NCBI GenBank assembly: GCA_036272735.1 | Contig: DATAYF010000477.1 | Span: forward strand, 1 to 21,073 | Length of the DNA stretch: 21,073 nucleotides | DNA from: DATAYF01 sp036272735 | GTDB taxonomy: Bacteria; Chloroflexota; Ktedonobacteria; Ktedonobacterales; Ktedonobacteraceae | Direction: 5' to 3' | Part shown: positions 1-6,998 of the stretch, one piece after another | How positions within the stretch are numbered: position 1 is the stretch's first letter | Layout: every line of letters starts with the position of its first letter | The notes under the pieces: generated by a model | Told to the model about the DNA's origin: nothing | Database searches by the model: none | What the model saw: the letters and a program-made list of their open reading frames with translations, nothing else | Position numbers and translations under genes: made by a program

Positions 1-56
1 CTATGTCATTGCATGGTTTTAATGAGTGCAAGTTATTTTTATGGTTTACAAGAAGC

Positions 57-116
57 AAAACCACATAGACAAACGAGAATACCTCTATAGTGTTCTCGTT
101 TGTCTATGTGGTTTGC
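57..116. terminator. Long perfect hairpin (22 bp stem), probable transcript-end structure
   Basis: Positions 58-79 and 93-114 are exact reverse complements (22 bp) around a 13-base loop. With A57 bulged, G55-C56 can also pair with G115-C116. No T-tract follows on either strand, so it is not a textbook intrinsic terminator. It resembles the hairpins at 3949-3994, 5553-5609 and 19527-19589, which sit at gene ends, so it probably closes a transcript from a gene left of the window or acts in both directions. Confidence 0.6.
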
Positions 117-274
117 CGTGTATTGTTTAAGAATTTATCAATAAACTGGTTTCACCAATCATGGTCACTGCCATTTTTTACTTTGGCTAGTGTTCTACAT
201 CTCTATTCAAAACAATGGTTAGCTCATGTATAATAAAGCAGCCAGTTACTTTGCGAAACAAGGATGTGTTTTGT

Positions 275-832
275 ATGCAACAATCTTTTGCGTATACTCT
301 TTCACCTGACGATCAACTACTGATCGAGACTCATCAGCTTGGAATGCCTTTGGGGATCTATCGACGAAAGTTGAGCACCATTTACTTTTTCGGCGCAGTC
401 TATACACTTATTTTCCTGACCGGCATATTTTCTTTTATCATTGCTATTCTCATTCAGCAACATGTGATAGGAGCAAATTCATCAAGTGGTTTCGATGTGT
501 TTCAACCGATAATGAGTGGCGTATTTGCCACGCTCATTGGCTTGCTTCACCTGGTATTGGGAGTTCCTCGTGAGCGAAGTAGGCATATCATTGTTTGTGA
601 GCAAGGTCTCATTCACGCGTGTAAAACGCTCTGGTTCAAGCATGTTGTCGATGTCTTTCACTGGGACGATATATCATCAATCGATCAAGCATTTTTTGGT
701 CAAACACGTTCGATAAACTATCGAAACCAAAAAGTTCAAACACTCCAAATTACCGGCGGTTATCAAAATATGGAGGAACTGATTAGCCTGATTGAGCAAC
801 AAAGCGGAAGAAATAGCGGCGATCCAGGATAG
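275..832 (+). CDS. Two-TM membrane protein with C-terminal PH-like domain, function unknown
   Basis: A 185-residue protein. The start at 275 is chosen over the upstream in-frame ATG at 215 because AAGGA lies at 260-264 with a 10-base gap, whereas 215 has no Shine-Dalgarno sequence. Visible parts are a short N-terminal segment, hydrophobic helices at about residues 36-60 and 79-97, and then a cytoplasmic region of about 85 residues with alternating strands (RHIIVCEQGLIHAC, then VFHWDDISSIDQ) and a final helix near MEELISLIEQQ. The two-TM plus strand-rich tail with a W-DDI element resembles bacterial PH-like membrane proteins (DUF6585-like), but I cannot confirm the family. It stands alone, about 110 bases before the molybdoenzyme gene. 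No function is assigned. Confidence 0.7.
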   Translation: MQQSFAYTLSPDDQLLIETHQLGMPLGIYRRKLSTIYFFGAVYTLIFLTGIFSFIIAILIQQHVIGANSSSGFDVFQPIMSGVFATLIGLLHLVLGVPRERSRHIIVCEQGLIHACKTLWFKHVVDVFHWDDISSIDQAFFGQTRSINYRNQKVQTLQITGGYQNMEELISLIEQQSGRNSGDPG

Positions 833-945
833 TGCCAGAAATCTCCTCCCAGGCAAAAACCTATCGTAAATTTGCGCCGAACAGAACGTGTAATTAATGG
901 TAAAATGAATGCGACATGTCGTTTTTTTCTCTGCGAGGCGCTTTT

Positions 946-2601
946 ATGCATATGCAAACTATAGATTTCTCACACCAACGACGCTTTAACCAGGGCTTTT
1001 TGGCTGGCCTGGGCGCGGGCATCGTTGCCAGCCTGTTGATGCTGCTATTGAGTGTTACTGTTGGTGGAATATCGCTGCCTGAAGTAATGGGCTCCTTTTT
1101 TACGCAAATTCTGCCACCAACTGCCTTCGATTACTTGCACCAGGCTATCGGTGGTGATGCCAAGCACTATCTCTTCTACGGTATTTTTGTAGGTCAATGT
1201 CTGGTGTTCGCGCTCAGTGGTGGACTGTGTAACCTGCTGGTTCGCTCGACAAAGTCAGCCGATAAAGCGCAATTGTCATGGCGCATAGGTGTGGTGCTAG
1301 CACTGATCCTCTGGCTTGCCACTGGCCTCATCTTTTTGCCGCTCACCGGAGCGGGCTTTTTTGGTGCTGGTGTGGCTACTGGTGTGCTGGGTAGTATGCT
1401 GAGCCTGGCTGTGGTGGGTCTGGTTTTTGGCTTTTTGTTTGTGGCATTGCAAAATCGGCTGGCGGTGCGCTTTTTGCAAAATAGCGGGACAGCGGTTGAG
1501 CCGCAAAATGAACAGAGATTGCGTTCGCGTAGAGTAATGCTGCGTGGTGGCCTGGTGGCACTGGGGGTTGTGGCGGTTGGCGCGGTAGCCTGGCGCTTTG
1601 TGATCACGGGCAGCCTGTTCACATCAGCCGTCGCGCAACGCGTCAAGCAACAATTTAAGAATAAAATTGTGCCTGCGCCCGTACCAAATTACGGTACAAT
1701 TCAGCCTGTCGCGGGCCTCTCCTCTGAAGTCACCCCTATCGACCAGTTTTACCAGGTGTCGAAAAATATTGTTTCAGACCCGACCGTCAACGGTGCAACC
1801 TGGTCGCTCAGCGTTACCGGTGCAGTGGCCCAACCGTACACGTTGAATTATCAACAACTCATGGCCTTACCGATGCAGCAGCAATACGAATCGCTGATGT
1901 GCGTGAGCAATGAGGTCGGCGGCCCATATATGGGCAATGCCTTATGGGAAGGTATTCGTCTGGAGACACTTCTTAACAAGGCCGGTGGCGTGAAGCCGGG
2001 AGCAACCAAGGTGGTGCTGTACGCCGCTGACGATTATAGCGATAGCATTCACCTGGCGAAGGCGTTAGAGCCGACCACCGTTGTCGCGGTACATATGGAT
2101 GGGGCTACTTTACCACAGGAACGTGGCTATCCTGCACGTTTGCTCGTGCCGGGTATCTATGGGATGAAGCACGTCAAATGGATCACAAAGATCGAGGTGA
2201 CCGATCAGGATTATCAGGGCTATTGGCAGAATCGTGGTTGGAGTGACGCCGCTCCTATAAAAATGACATCGCGCATCGATACGCCGCGAGATGGGATGAC
2301 GCTCAAAGTGGGTCAACCGACGTATGTCGCGGGCGTCGCTTTTTCAGGTAACAAGGGAATTAGCGAGGTCGATGTCAGCCTGGATGGTGGACGGACCTGG
2401 AACAGAGCGTTGCTCAAGAAGCCACTTTCCCAATTGACGTGGGTGCTGTGGGAGTTGCCCTGGACGCCGCCAAAGGCGGGGAATTACGCTGTCGTTGTAC
2501 GGGCGGTTGATCTGCAAGGCAATGTGCAAGATCCCACTGTAGCGTCGCCGCTGCCCGATGGCTCATCAGGCTACCATATTATTAGCGTCACAGTACAATA
2601 G
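946..2601 (+). CDS. Membrane-anchored molybdopterin-dependent oxidoreductase, sulfite-oxidase-like
   Basis: A 551-residue protein. The start at 946 is preferred because GAGG at 935-938 sits 7 bases upstream; an in-frame ATG at 916 would add 10 residues with a poor ribosome site. The first ~220 residues hold about five hydrophobic helices. A soluble oxidoreductase-molybdopterin domain follows (about residues 250-430), with the typical Cys in LMCVSNEVGG (Cys319) expected to bind molybdenum, and further family motifs GNALWEGIRLETLL, YSDSIHLAKAL and RLLVPGIYGMKHVKWI. The last ~110 residues (SEVDVSLDGGRTW, then AVVVRAVDLQGN) match the Ig-like dimerisation domain of sulfite oxidases. With an N-terminal membrane bundle the catalytic domain is probably held outside the cytoplasm. 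The substrate (sulfite, sulfoxides or another) cannot be told. No cytochrome or quinone partner gene is adjacent. Confidence 0.88.
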   Translation: MHMQTIDFSHQRRFNQGFLAGLGAGIVASLLMLLLSVTVGGISLPEVMGSFFTQILPPTAFDYLHQAIGGDAKHYLFYGIFVGQCLVFALSGGLCNLLVRSTKSADKAQLSWRIGVVLALILWLATGLIFLPLTGAGFFGAGVATGVLGSMLSLAVVGLVFGFLFVALQNRLAVRFLQNSGTAVEPQNEQRLRSRRVMLRGGLVALGVVAVGAVAWRFVITGSLFTSAVAQRVKQQFKNKIVPAPVPNYGTIQPVAGLSSEVTPIDQFYQVSKNIVSDPTVNGATWSLSVTGAVAQPYTLNYQQLMALPMQQQYESLMCVSNEVGGPYMGNALWEGIRLETLLNKAGGVKPGATKVVLYAADDYSDSIHLAKALEPTTVVAVHMDGATLPQERGYPARLLVPGIYGMKHVKWITKIEVTDQDYQGYWQNRGWSDAAPIKMTSRIDTPRDGMTLKVGQPTYVAGVAFSGNKGISEVDVSLDGGRTWNRALLKKPLSQLTWVLWELPWTPPKAGNYAVVVRAVDLQGNVQDPTVASPLPDGSSGYHIISVTVQ

Positions 2602-2643
2602 GATATAGAGATTGTAGCCATGGTGAGCGAAGAGTAGACCTGA

Positions 2644-2659
2644 AGCATTACAAAATGCT
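2644..2659. terminator. Short hairpin after the molybdoenzyme gene
   Basis: AGCATT-ACAA-AATGCT is a 6 bp stem with a 4-base loop, 43 bases after the stop codon at 2601. It is short and has no T-tract, so a terminator role is only a guess. Confidence 0.25.
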
Positions 2660-2825
2660 CAGTAATATCAGTTCATGCAACTTTTCTGTTCTCTATGCGT
2701 TCTACAGTATAGGATGGATTATATTCAGGAAAAAAGGCTAAATCTCACTGATTATGAGAAGAAGCGACGAGGCAGTAAATCGGGAGGCTGATCGTCGGGG
2801 TGCGTGCTGTGAAAGGATGGGGAGT

Positions 2826-3173
2826 ATGTTGTTGCGTCAGTGTGCATGGTGTTTATGTCTGATTAATGGAGCGGGAGAACGTATCTCACCTGCGCCGTTG
2901 CCCAAACTTTATGAGGCCAGCCATGGTATTTGTGGTCTGTGTGGTGCGAAATGGATGGAGCAGGCGATGATGCAAGGAACAGAAGTGGGGGAAATGCAAC
3001 ACCGAGATGATGAGATTGCACCTGAAAGCGCAAGTTATCGCACACGTTCCGTGGTGGATCCCCTCGCTCCCACAGTTACCGAACTGATCTTCCAATTACA
3101 GCAGGGGCAAAATCCAACATCTAAAACCAAAAGGCCTTCGATTGCCCGCAAAAAAGCGTCTCACACAACATAA
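2826..3173 (+). CDS. Small double-CxxC (zinc-finger-like) protein, function unknown
   Basis: A 115-residue protein. The frame is open from an ATG at 2754, but the start at 2826 has AAAGGA at 2812-2817 with 8 bases spacing, so I use it. The N-terminal half carries CAWC at about residues 6-9 and CGLCG near residue 36, joined by GAGERISPAPLPKLYEASHGIC. Spacing and the SHGIC element recall the small CxWC...SHGICxxC module found at the ends of some bacterial sensor and response-regulator proteins; four Cys could bind zinc. The C-terminal half is polar, probably disordered, and ends in a basic run (KTKRPSIARKKAS). A stand-alone protein with this module suggests a regulatory or binding role, but nothing nearby identifies a partner. 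Confidence 0.6.
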   Translation: MLLRQCAWCLCLINGAGERISPAPLPKLYEASHGICGLCGAKWMEQAMMQGTEVGEMQHRDDEIAPESASYRTRSVVDPLAPTVTELIFQLQQGQNPTSKTKRPSIARKKASHTT

Positions 3174-3186
3174 TGTCATTAAAGGG

Positions 3187-3195
3187 TGCTATGAT
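3187..3195 (+). promoter_or_regulatory. Possible extended -10 upstream of the lipoprotein gene
   Basis: TG-C-TATGAT at 3187-3195 fits an extended -10 element about 195 bases upstream of the lipoprotein start. No convincing -35 box accompanies it. Confidence 0.25.
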
Positions 3196-3389
3196 AATGT
3201 ATGCAGATTTTCTTATTGCGCATTTATGTGAGGTTACAGGCTCGTAACCATTGCTTGAACGCCGTGCAACGTGAGAATACTGATGGGGAACTTTTTTGTA
3301 GGGGAACACGTCATGCTAGTAACGATGCTGTTATCGAGCGGATAGCTCGGGAATAATCCTACAGGAAGTGAAGAAGGAGATCACGTTCT

Positions 3390-3932
3390 ATGCGTAAAAT
3401 ATATTATACACGCAAGCAATGGTTCGTAGCTGTCTGTTTGTTGATCCTTGCACTTATGCTGGCGGCGTGCGGTGGCGCAAGCAAGCCCGGAACCGCTGGT
3501 ACAGGCGGTTCTGGCAACACCCAACCCTCACCGACCGCCCCGCCGAAAGCTTCGCCGACACGCATTGCGGGTAATGGTACTGCTACTGGTTGTCCCAATA
3601 ACGCGGTGGTTACCTCTCCACCACGGCAGGCAAACGTCATCGCCACCTCCTCGCAGGCGAACAAAACGATTACCGCGCACAAGGGGGATGTGATTGAGTT
3701 ACGTCTGCCTTTTGGGCACAAATGGACAGGACCAACAAGTTCAGTAGGCATATTACAAATACAGCCACCAGCCGGTTACGCCTGGAAAGCTAACAACGCG
3801 TGCGTCTGGCGCTTTGTTGCGACGGGGACAGGCAGTGCCCAACTGGTCTTCCATAGTCAGGCGTTGTGTAAGCCTGGTAGTATCTGCCCGATGTATATCG
3901 CCGTTGTGCCTTTTACCGTGACGGTAAAATAA
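3390..3932 (+). CDS. Lipoprotein with chagasin-like (inhibitor I42-type) domain
   Basis: A 180-residue protein. AAGGAG at 3374-3379 precedes the ATG by 10 bases. The N-terminus is a lipoprotein signal: a basic head, a hydrophobic core and the lipobox LAAC with Cys27, followed by a Gly/Ser/Thr/Pro-rich linker to about residue 60. The mature domain has the layout of chagasin-like inhibitors of cysteine peptidases: a GDVIELRLPFGHKW strand early, a bulky-residue turn (PPAGYAWK), then WRFVATGTGSAQLVFHSQ and a closing FTVTVK strand. Four Cys in the domain may form disulfides, consistent with export. The family call is by pattern only; the classical NPTTGY loop is not present as such, so peptidase inhibition is uncertain. 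It appears monocistronic and is followed by the hairpin at 3949. Confidence 0.65.
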   Translation: MRKIYYTRKQWFVAVCLLILALMLAACGGASKPGTAGTGGSGNTQPSPTAPPKASPTRIAGNGTATGCPNNAVVTSPPRQANVIATSSQANKTITAHKGDVIELRLPFGHKWTGPTSSVGILQIQPPAGYAWKANNACVWRFVATGTGSAQLVFHSQALCKPGSICPMYIAVVPFTVTVK

Positions 3933-3948
3933 ATAATTAGATCATTCA

Positions 3949-3994
3949 CACAAAGAGGAGAGATGTGCACCCATGCATATCTCTCCTCTTTGTG
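3949..3994. terminator. Long hairpin after the lipoprotein gene
   Basis: Positions 3949-3964 and 3979-3994 pair perfectly (16 bp), and the stem continues through one G-T pair to 21 bp (inner arms 3965-3969 and 3974-3978) with loop CCCA. It begins 17 bases after the stop codon at 3932 and ends 7 bases before the -35 box at 4001. No T-tract follows. A terminator insulating the lipoprotein gene from the padR promoter is the simplest reading. Confidence 0.7.
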
Positions 3995-4000
3995 CTCACC

Positions 4001-4029
4001 TTGACAAACATCAGCTTCTTGGGTATTAT
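4001..4029 (+). promoter_or_regulatory. Sigma70-type promoter of the padR-PP2C operon
   Basis: TTGACA (4001-4006), a 17-base spacer and TATTAT (4024-4029) match the housekeeping consensus closely. The predicted start of transcription is near 4036, giving a leader of about 97 bases before padR. Confidence 0.75.
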
Positions 4030-4038
4030 ATTGCCAAT

Positions 4039-4060
4039 AGATATATCTGTCGCGGATATA
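4039..4060. promoter_or_regulatory. Candidate PadR operator
   Basis: AGATATATCT (4039-4048) is a perfect palindrome at the predicted transcription start. TATATC (4042-4047) is also repeated inverted as GATATA (4055-4060) with a 7-base gap. PadR regulators commonly repress their own operon through dyad sites over the promoter, so this is the best candidate site for the product of the gene at 4133. Assignment rests on position and symmetry only. Confidence 0.5.
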
Positions 4061-4132
4061 AGCATTTCAATACGTAGGTAGAGAAATAATAGGCATACTG
4101 GATACATGTGAAAAGACTAATCAGGAGGTGTA

Positions 4133-4513
4133 ATGAAACAAACAGGGCGCGATCCTGAATCACGGTTGCCACTTACTCCGGCAGTGTTTCATATCTTGCT
4201 TGCGCTCGTAGATGGTGAGCGGCACGGCTATGGTATCATGCAAGAAATAGAGGAACGTACCGCTGGCACGATGCGCATGGGACCGGGAACCTTGTACGGC
4301 TCGATTAAGCGTATGCAAGCGAGTGGTCTCATTGAGGAATCGGGAACACGTCCTGATCCCGCGCTTGACGATGAACGCCGCCGGTACTACCGATTGACCA
4401 GCTTTGGTCTGAAGGTGACGCAAGCTGAGTCCCAACGTCTTGCACAACTGGTTGATGTGGCGATATCTAAACGACTTTTGTCTGGACCAGCACTGCAAGG
4501 AGGCACGTTATGA
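4133..4513 (+). CDS. PadR-family transcriptional regulator
   Basis: A 126-residue winged-helix repressor with a strong AGGAGGTG (4123-4130) directly before the ATG. The PadR domain fills most of the protein: LTPAVFHILLALVDGERHGYGIMQEI, then GPGTLYGSIKRMQASGLIEE, which is the recognition helix and wing region, and RRRYYRLTSFGLKVTQAE, the beta-wing and dimerisation helix start. It belongs to the short PadR class with a single C-terminal helix. The gene overlaps the next by ATGA (4510-4513), so the two are translationally coupled. PadR genes followed by a YP..EYG..M domain protein are usual in this type of genome; the attached phosphatase is the unusual part. It probably autoregulates through the dyad at 4039-4060. 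Confidence 0.9.
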   Translation: MKQTGRDPESRLPLTPAVFHILLALVDGERHGYGIMQEIEERTAGTMRMGPGTLYGSIKRMQASGLIEESGTRPDPALDDERRRYYRLTSFGLKVTQAESQRLAQLVDVAISKRLLSGPALQGGTL

Positions 4514-5541
4514 CGACACACCATCTATCCACAAATCGGTTAATAGCGGCATCTGAACGATGTTATCGCGCTTTTCTCGTTTTGTACCCACGGCAATTCA
4601 AGCGCGAGTACGGTGATGAGATGTATCGAACCTTTCGTGATTGTTGTGGTGAGGCATGGCGAACCCACGGTAGCTGGGGAGTTGCGCGGCTGTGGGGGGT
4701 AGTGTTCTGTGACCTGGTGGTGACTGTAAGTAGTGAGCAGAGTACGGCATGGGTTAAAGGGCTGTGCCGGTTGTTTGGTCTGGAAAAGGAGTACGTCATG
4801 AATAACTTGCTCAGCTTTGATGTAGCTTTACGCACCGATATTGGTTGTACGCGAGCGAATAACGAAGATAATGTGAACTCGATTGTGCCCCAGGATCTTC
4901 AGCTTTTGCAAAAGAAGGGAGCGCTGTTCGTGGTCGCCGATGGTATGGGTGGGCACGAACACGGTGAGGTGGCGAGCAAAATTGCTGTAGATGAGGTAGG
5001 CGCCCGCTATTATCAAGGTGGAGAGGATGTCGCGGATGCATTGACGCAAGCGATAAAGTACGCAAATACGCTTGTCTACAAAGGTGCTGATGACGCTCAA
5101 AAAGGGATGGGTTCGACCTGTATCGCGGCTGTGGTACAGGGAAGTGCCGCGTATATCGCGAATGTGGGAGACAGCCGGGCATACATTGTACGTGATGGAG
5201 AAGTGCGCCAGATTTCGCGCGATCATTCCTGGGTAGAAGAACAGGTTCACGCTGGCATCATCACGGAAGAGCAGGCGCGCACCCACGCACAGCGCAATGT
5301 GATCACTCGTTGCCTGGGTTCCCAGGAGGATGTTGAAGTGGACCTGTTTATCGAACCGGTCCAAATGGGTGATATCCTCGTGTTATGTACCGACGGCCTT
5401 TCTAGCCTGGTGCGTAACGAAGAATTGCGTGAGGTGGTTGAGACCTATTCTTCAGAGGAAAGTGTCGAGCGTTTGATTGCCCAGGCCAAAGAGCGTGGGG
5501 GACCGGATAATATTACGGCACTGGTTGCGAAAATCAATTAA
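4510..5541 (+). CDS. PadR-associated domain fused in frame to PP2C-type Ser/Thr phosphatase
   Basis: One continuous frame of 343 residues. Residues 1-96 form a PadR-associated module (CYRAFLVLYPRQFKREYGDEM, then RLWGVVFCDLVV) of the kind usually found at the head of small membrane proteins encoded after padR. Residues 97-343 are a complete PP2C phosphatase: TRANNEDN, VVADGMGGHEHGE, GMGSTCIAAVV, NVGDSRAYIVRDG, CTDGLSSLV and GGPDNITALV, keeping the Asp residues that bind the two metal ions. PP2C enzymes dephosphorylate substrates of PknB-type kinases, two of which lie further along the window (7963, 13506). An internal ATG at 4798 has AAAAGGAG at 4784-4791, so the phosphatase may also be made alone (247 residues). 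Either the fusion is real or two genes share a frame without an intervening stop. Confidence 0.85.
   Translation: MTTHHLSTNRLIAASERCYRAFLVLYPRQFKREYGDEMYRTFRDCCGEAWRTHGSWGVARLWGVVFCDLVVTVSSEQSTAWVKGLCRLFGLEKEYVMNNLLSFDVALRTDIGCTRANNEDNVNSIVPQDLQLLQKKGALFVVADGMGGHEHGEVASKIAVDEVGARYYQGGEDVADALTQAIKYANTLVYKGADDAQKGMGSTCIAAVVQGSAAYIANVGDSRAYIVRDGEVRQISRDHSWVEEQVHAGIITEEQARTHAQRNVITRCLGSQEDVEVDLFIEPVQMGDILVLCTDGLSSLVRNEELREVVETYSSEESVERLIAQAKERGGPDNITALVAKIN
4784..4800 (+). promoter_or_regulatory. Internal ribosome binding site and ATG for PP2C alone
   Basis: AAAAGGAG (4784-4791), a 6-base gap and ATG (4798-4800) sit in frame inside the long ORF, exactly where the phosphatase domain begins (MNNLLSFDVALRTDIG). 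This is a better ribosome site than that of many genes here and suggests independent initiation. Confidence 0.6.
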
Positions 5542-5552
5542 AAAGCCGTATG

Positions 5553-5609
5553 AGCAGCGATACGAGGAGATGATCCCCGCAAGGGAGGTCATCTCCTCGT
5601 ATCGCTGCT
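5553..5609. terminator. 21 bp perfect hairpin between convergent genes
   Basis: Positions 5553-5573 and 5589-5609 are exact reverse complements. The 15-base loop can add TCCC/GGGA pairs (5574-5577 with 5583-5586). It lies 11 bases after the PP2C stop and 7 bases before the end of menA, which runs the other way, so it can serve both transcripts. No T-tract follows on either side. Confidence 0.75.
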
Positions 5610-5616
5610 TGATCAT

Positions 5617-6816
5617 TTATACGGGCAAAATCTTTGCTGGAATGAGTGGAAGCACCGGGAAGAGCGTGGTTATGATCAAGGCAATGATGAGCAAAATCGC
5701 GAACGCAGTCTCGATCTGCAACGTCTGACGCATGACCAGGTGCAGCGCTGCTGGACTGACCGTGCGGAGTGCGCCGGTGAAGGCTATAACCGCTTCTGGC
5801 AACGTCCATAACGTGATGAGGATCAGGTGCGGCGTGCCGTGGGGCACTGCAAGCGCGACGATGACCGCGTAGGAGACCACGAGTAGTAGGCTATAGAGCG
5901 CGCGACTCCAACGTACACCCAGCAGGTTGGCGAGCGTGTGTTTGTGCGCGTGCTGATCGTCTTCAGCGTCGCGCATATTGTTGGCGTGTATAGTCGCGGC
6001 TGCCAGGCAGCCAAATGGTAGACTATAGAGCAAAGCCAGTGACGACATACTTCCGCCCGATTGCAGCATATAGGCCCCGATGGTCAGAATTGGACCAAAG
6101 ACAAGAAAACTGGCGAGTTCTCCTAACGCTATTGTGGAGAGCGCACGCGTGGTTGCGCTGTAGAAGTAGGCGCAGAGCAGAGTGACGAGGCCAAATAGTA
6201 ATAGGAGCGGTCCGTCTGTTAACGAAATGATGAGTCCAACCACAGCGCCAAGGCCGAGCAAGCCCAGCCCGAACAAGAGCACCCGCGTTGGTTTAATCAA
6301 GCCTTGTTGAATGAGTCCGCCAGGGCCAAGCGCGTTACTGGTATCAACACCGCGCAGATAGTCATGGTAGTCGTTGGCGAGGTTGGCCCCCATTTGCAGC
6401 AGGACAAGAGCAATGATGGCAGCGATGATATGCAGGAAATGAAAGCGTCCGAGCGGATTTTGCGGCGAAACCGTTGGCATCCATGCCAGGACACTTCCTA
6501 CAAGCAGCGGCATTAGCCCCAGGGGCAGGTAGTGTAGGCGTACCCCATCTTTCCAGATCTGTAGCCATTCTTTGAAAGTGCGGTGATATTCTGCTGGTTG
6601 TACGACGAGTGGTGCGGGAGCACTGACGTCCTCCGTCGAGGCCACGGAATGCACCGAGACCTCGGGTTGTAGCGCATTGATCGTCTCTAATGACTCTATA
6701 GGGATGGTAGGGATTACCTCAGCCTGAACAGAGTCGGCCATTACCACGTGAGACGAATTGTCTGGATTGGCGTCTTTCACGTTGGGGTCCGTATTCTTCA
6801 AATTTTCACTTGTCAT
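5617..6816 (-). CDS. menA: UbiA-family prenyltransferase, MenA-type (1,4-dihydroxy-2-naphthoate polyprenyltransferase)
   Basis: A 399-residue integral membrane prenyltransferase, likely adding the polyprenyl tail to dihydroxynaphthoate in menaquinone synthesis. GAGGAG lies 6 bases before the ATG on the minus strand. The two Asp-rich motifs that bind Mg and prenyl diphosphate are present: NLANDYHDYLRGVDT and NNMRDAEDDQHAHKHTLA, both close to the MenA forms. About eight hydrophobic helices follow residue 95. The first ~80 residues are a polar, acidic, Ser/Thr/Val-rich extension absent from typical MenA (about 300 residues), probably a disordered cytoplasmic tail. Menaquinone would serve the succinate dehydrogenase encoded at 16139-19520. 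Other UbiA enzymes act on different aromatics, so the exact substrate is inferred. Confidence 0.82.
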   Translation of the reverse strand: MTSENLKNTDPNVKDANPDNSSHVVMADSVQAEVIPTIPIESLETINALQPEVSVHSVASTEDVSAPAPLVVQPAEYHRTFKEWLQIWKDGVRLHYLPLGLMPLLVGSVLAWMPTVSPQNPLGRFHFLHIIAAIIALVLLQMGANLANDYHDYLRGVDTSNALGPGGLIQQGLIKPTRVLLFGLGLLGLGAVVGLIISLTDGPLLLLFGLVTLLCAYFYSATTRALSTIALGELASFLVFGPILTIGAYMLQSGGSMSSLALLYSLPFGCLAAATIHANNMRDAEDDQHAHKHTLANLLGVRWSRALYSLLLVVSYAVIVALAVPHGTPHLILITLWTLPEAVIAFTGALRTVSPAALHLVMRQTLQIETAFAILLIIALIITTLFPVLPLIPAKILPV

Positions 6817-6998
6817 AATGCACTCCTCTTTGCATAGTGCAGGCGATTAATGATAATATAAGCAATAATGATGTATGAATTCTGCGCAATACCGTAAGCA
6901 ATTACGTGTACGAAGCAGCAAAAACTACTGATGAGAATTGTACTGTGTGACACGGAAAGCGACTAATTGTAGTATACTAACACAAGAAAAATGCACTG

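Noticed and set aside
4828..5364. Minus-strand open frame of 178 codons
   Set aside because: It is antisense to the PP2C domain, whose motifs fix the plus strand as coding.
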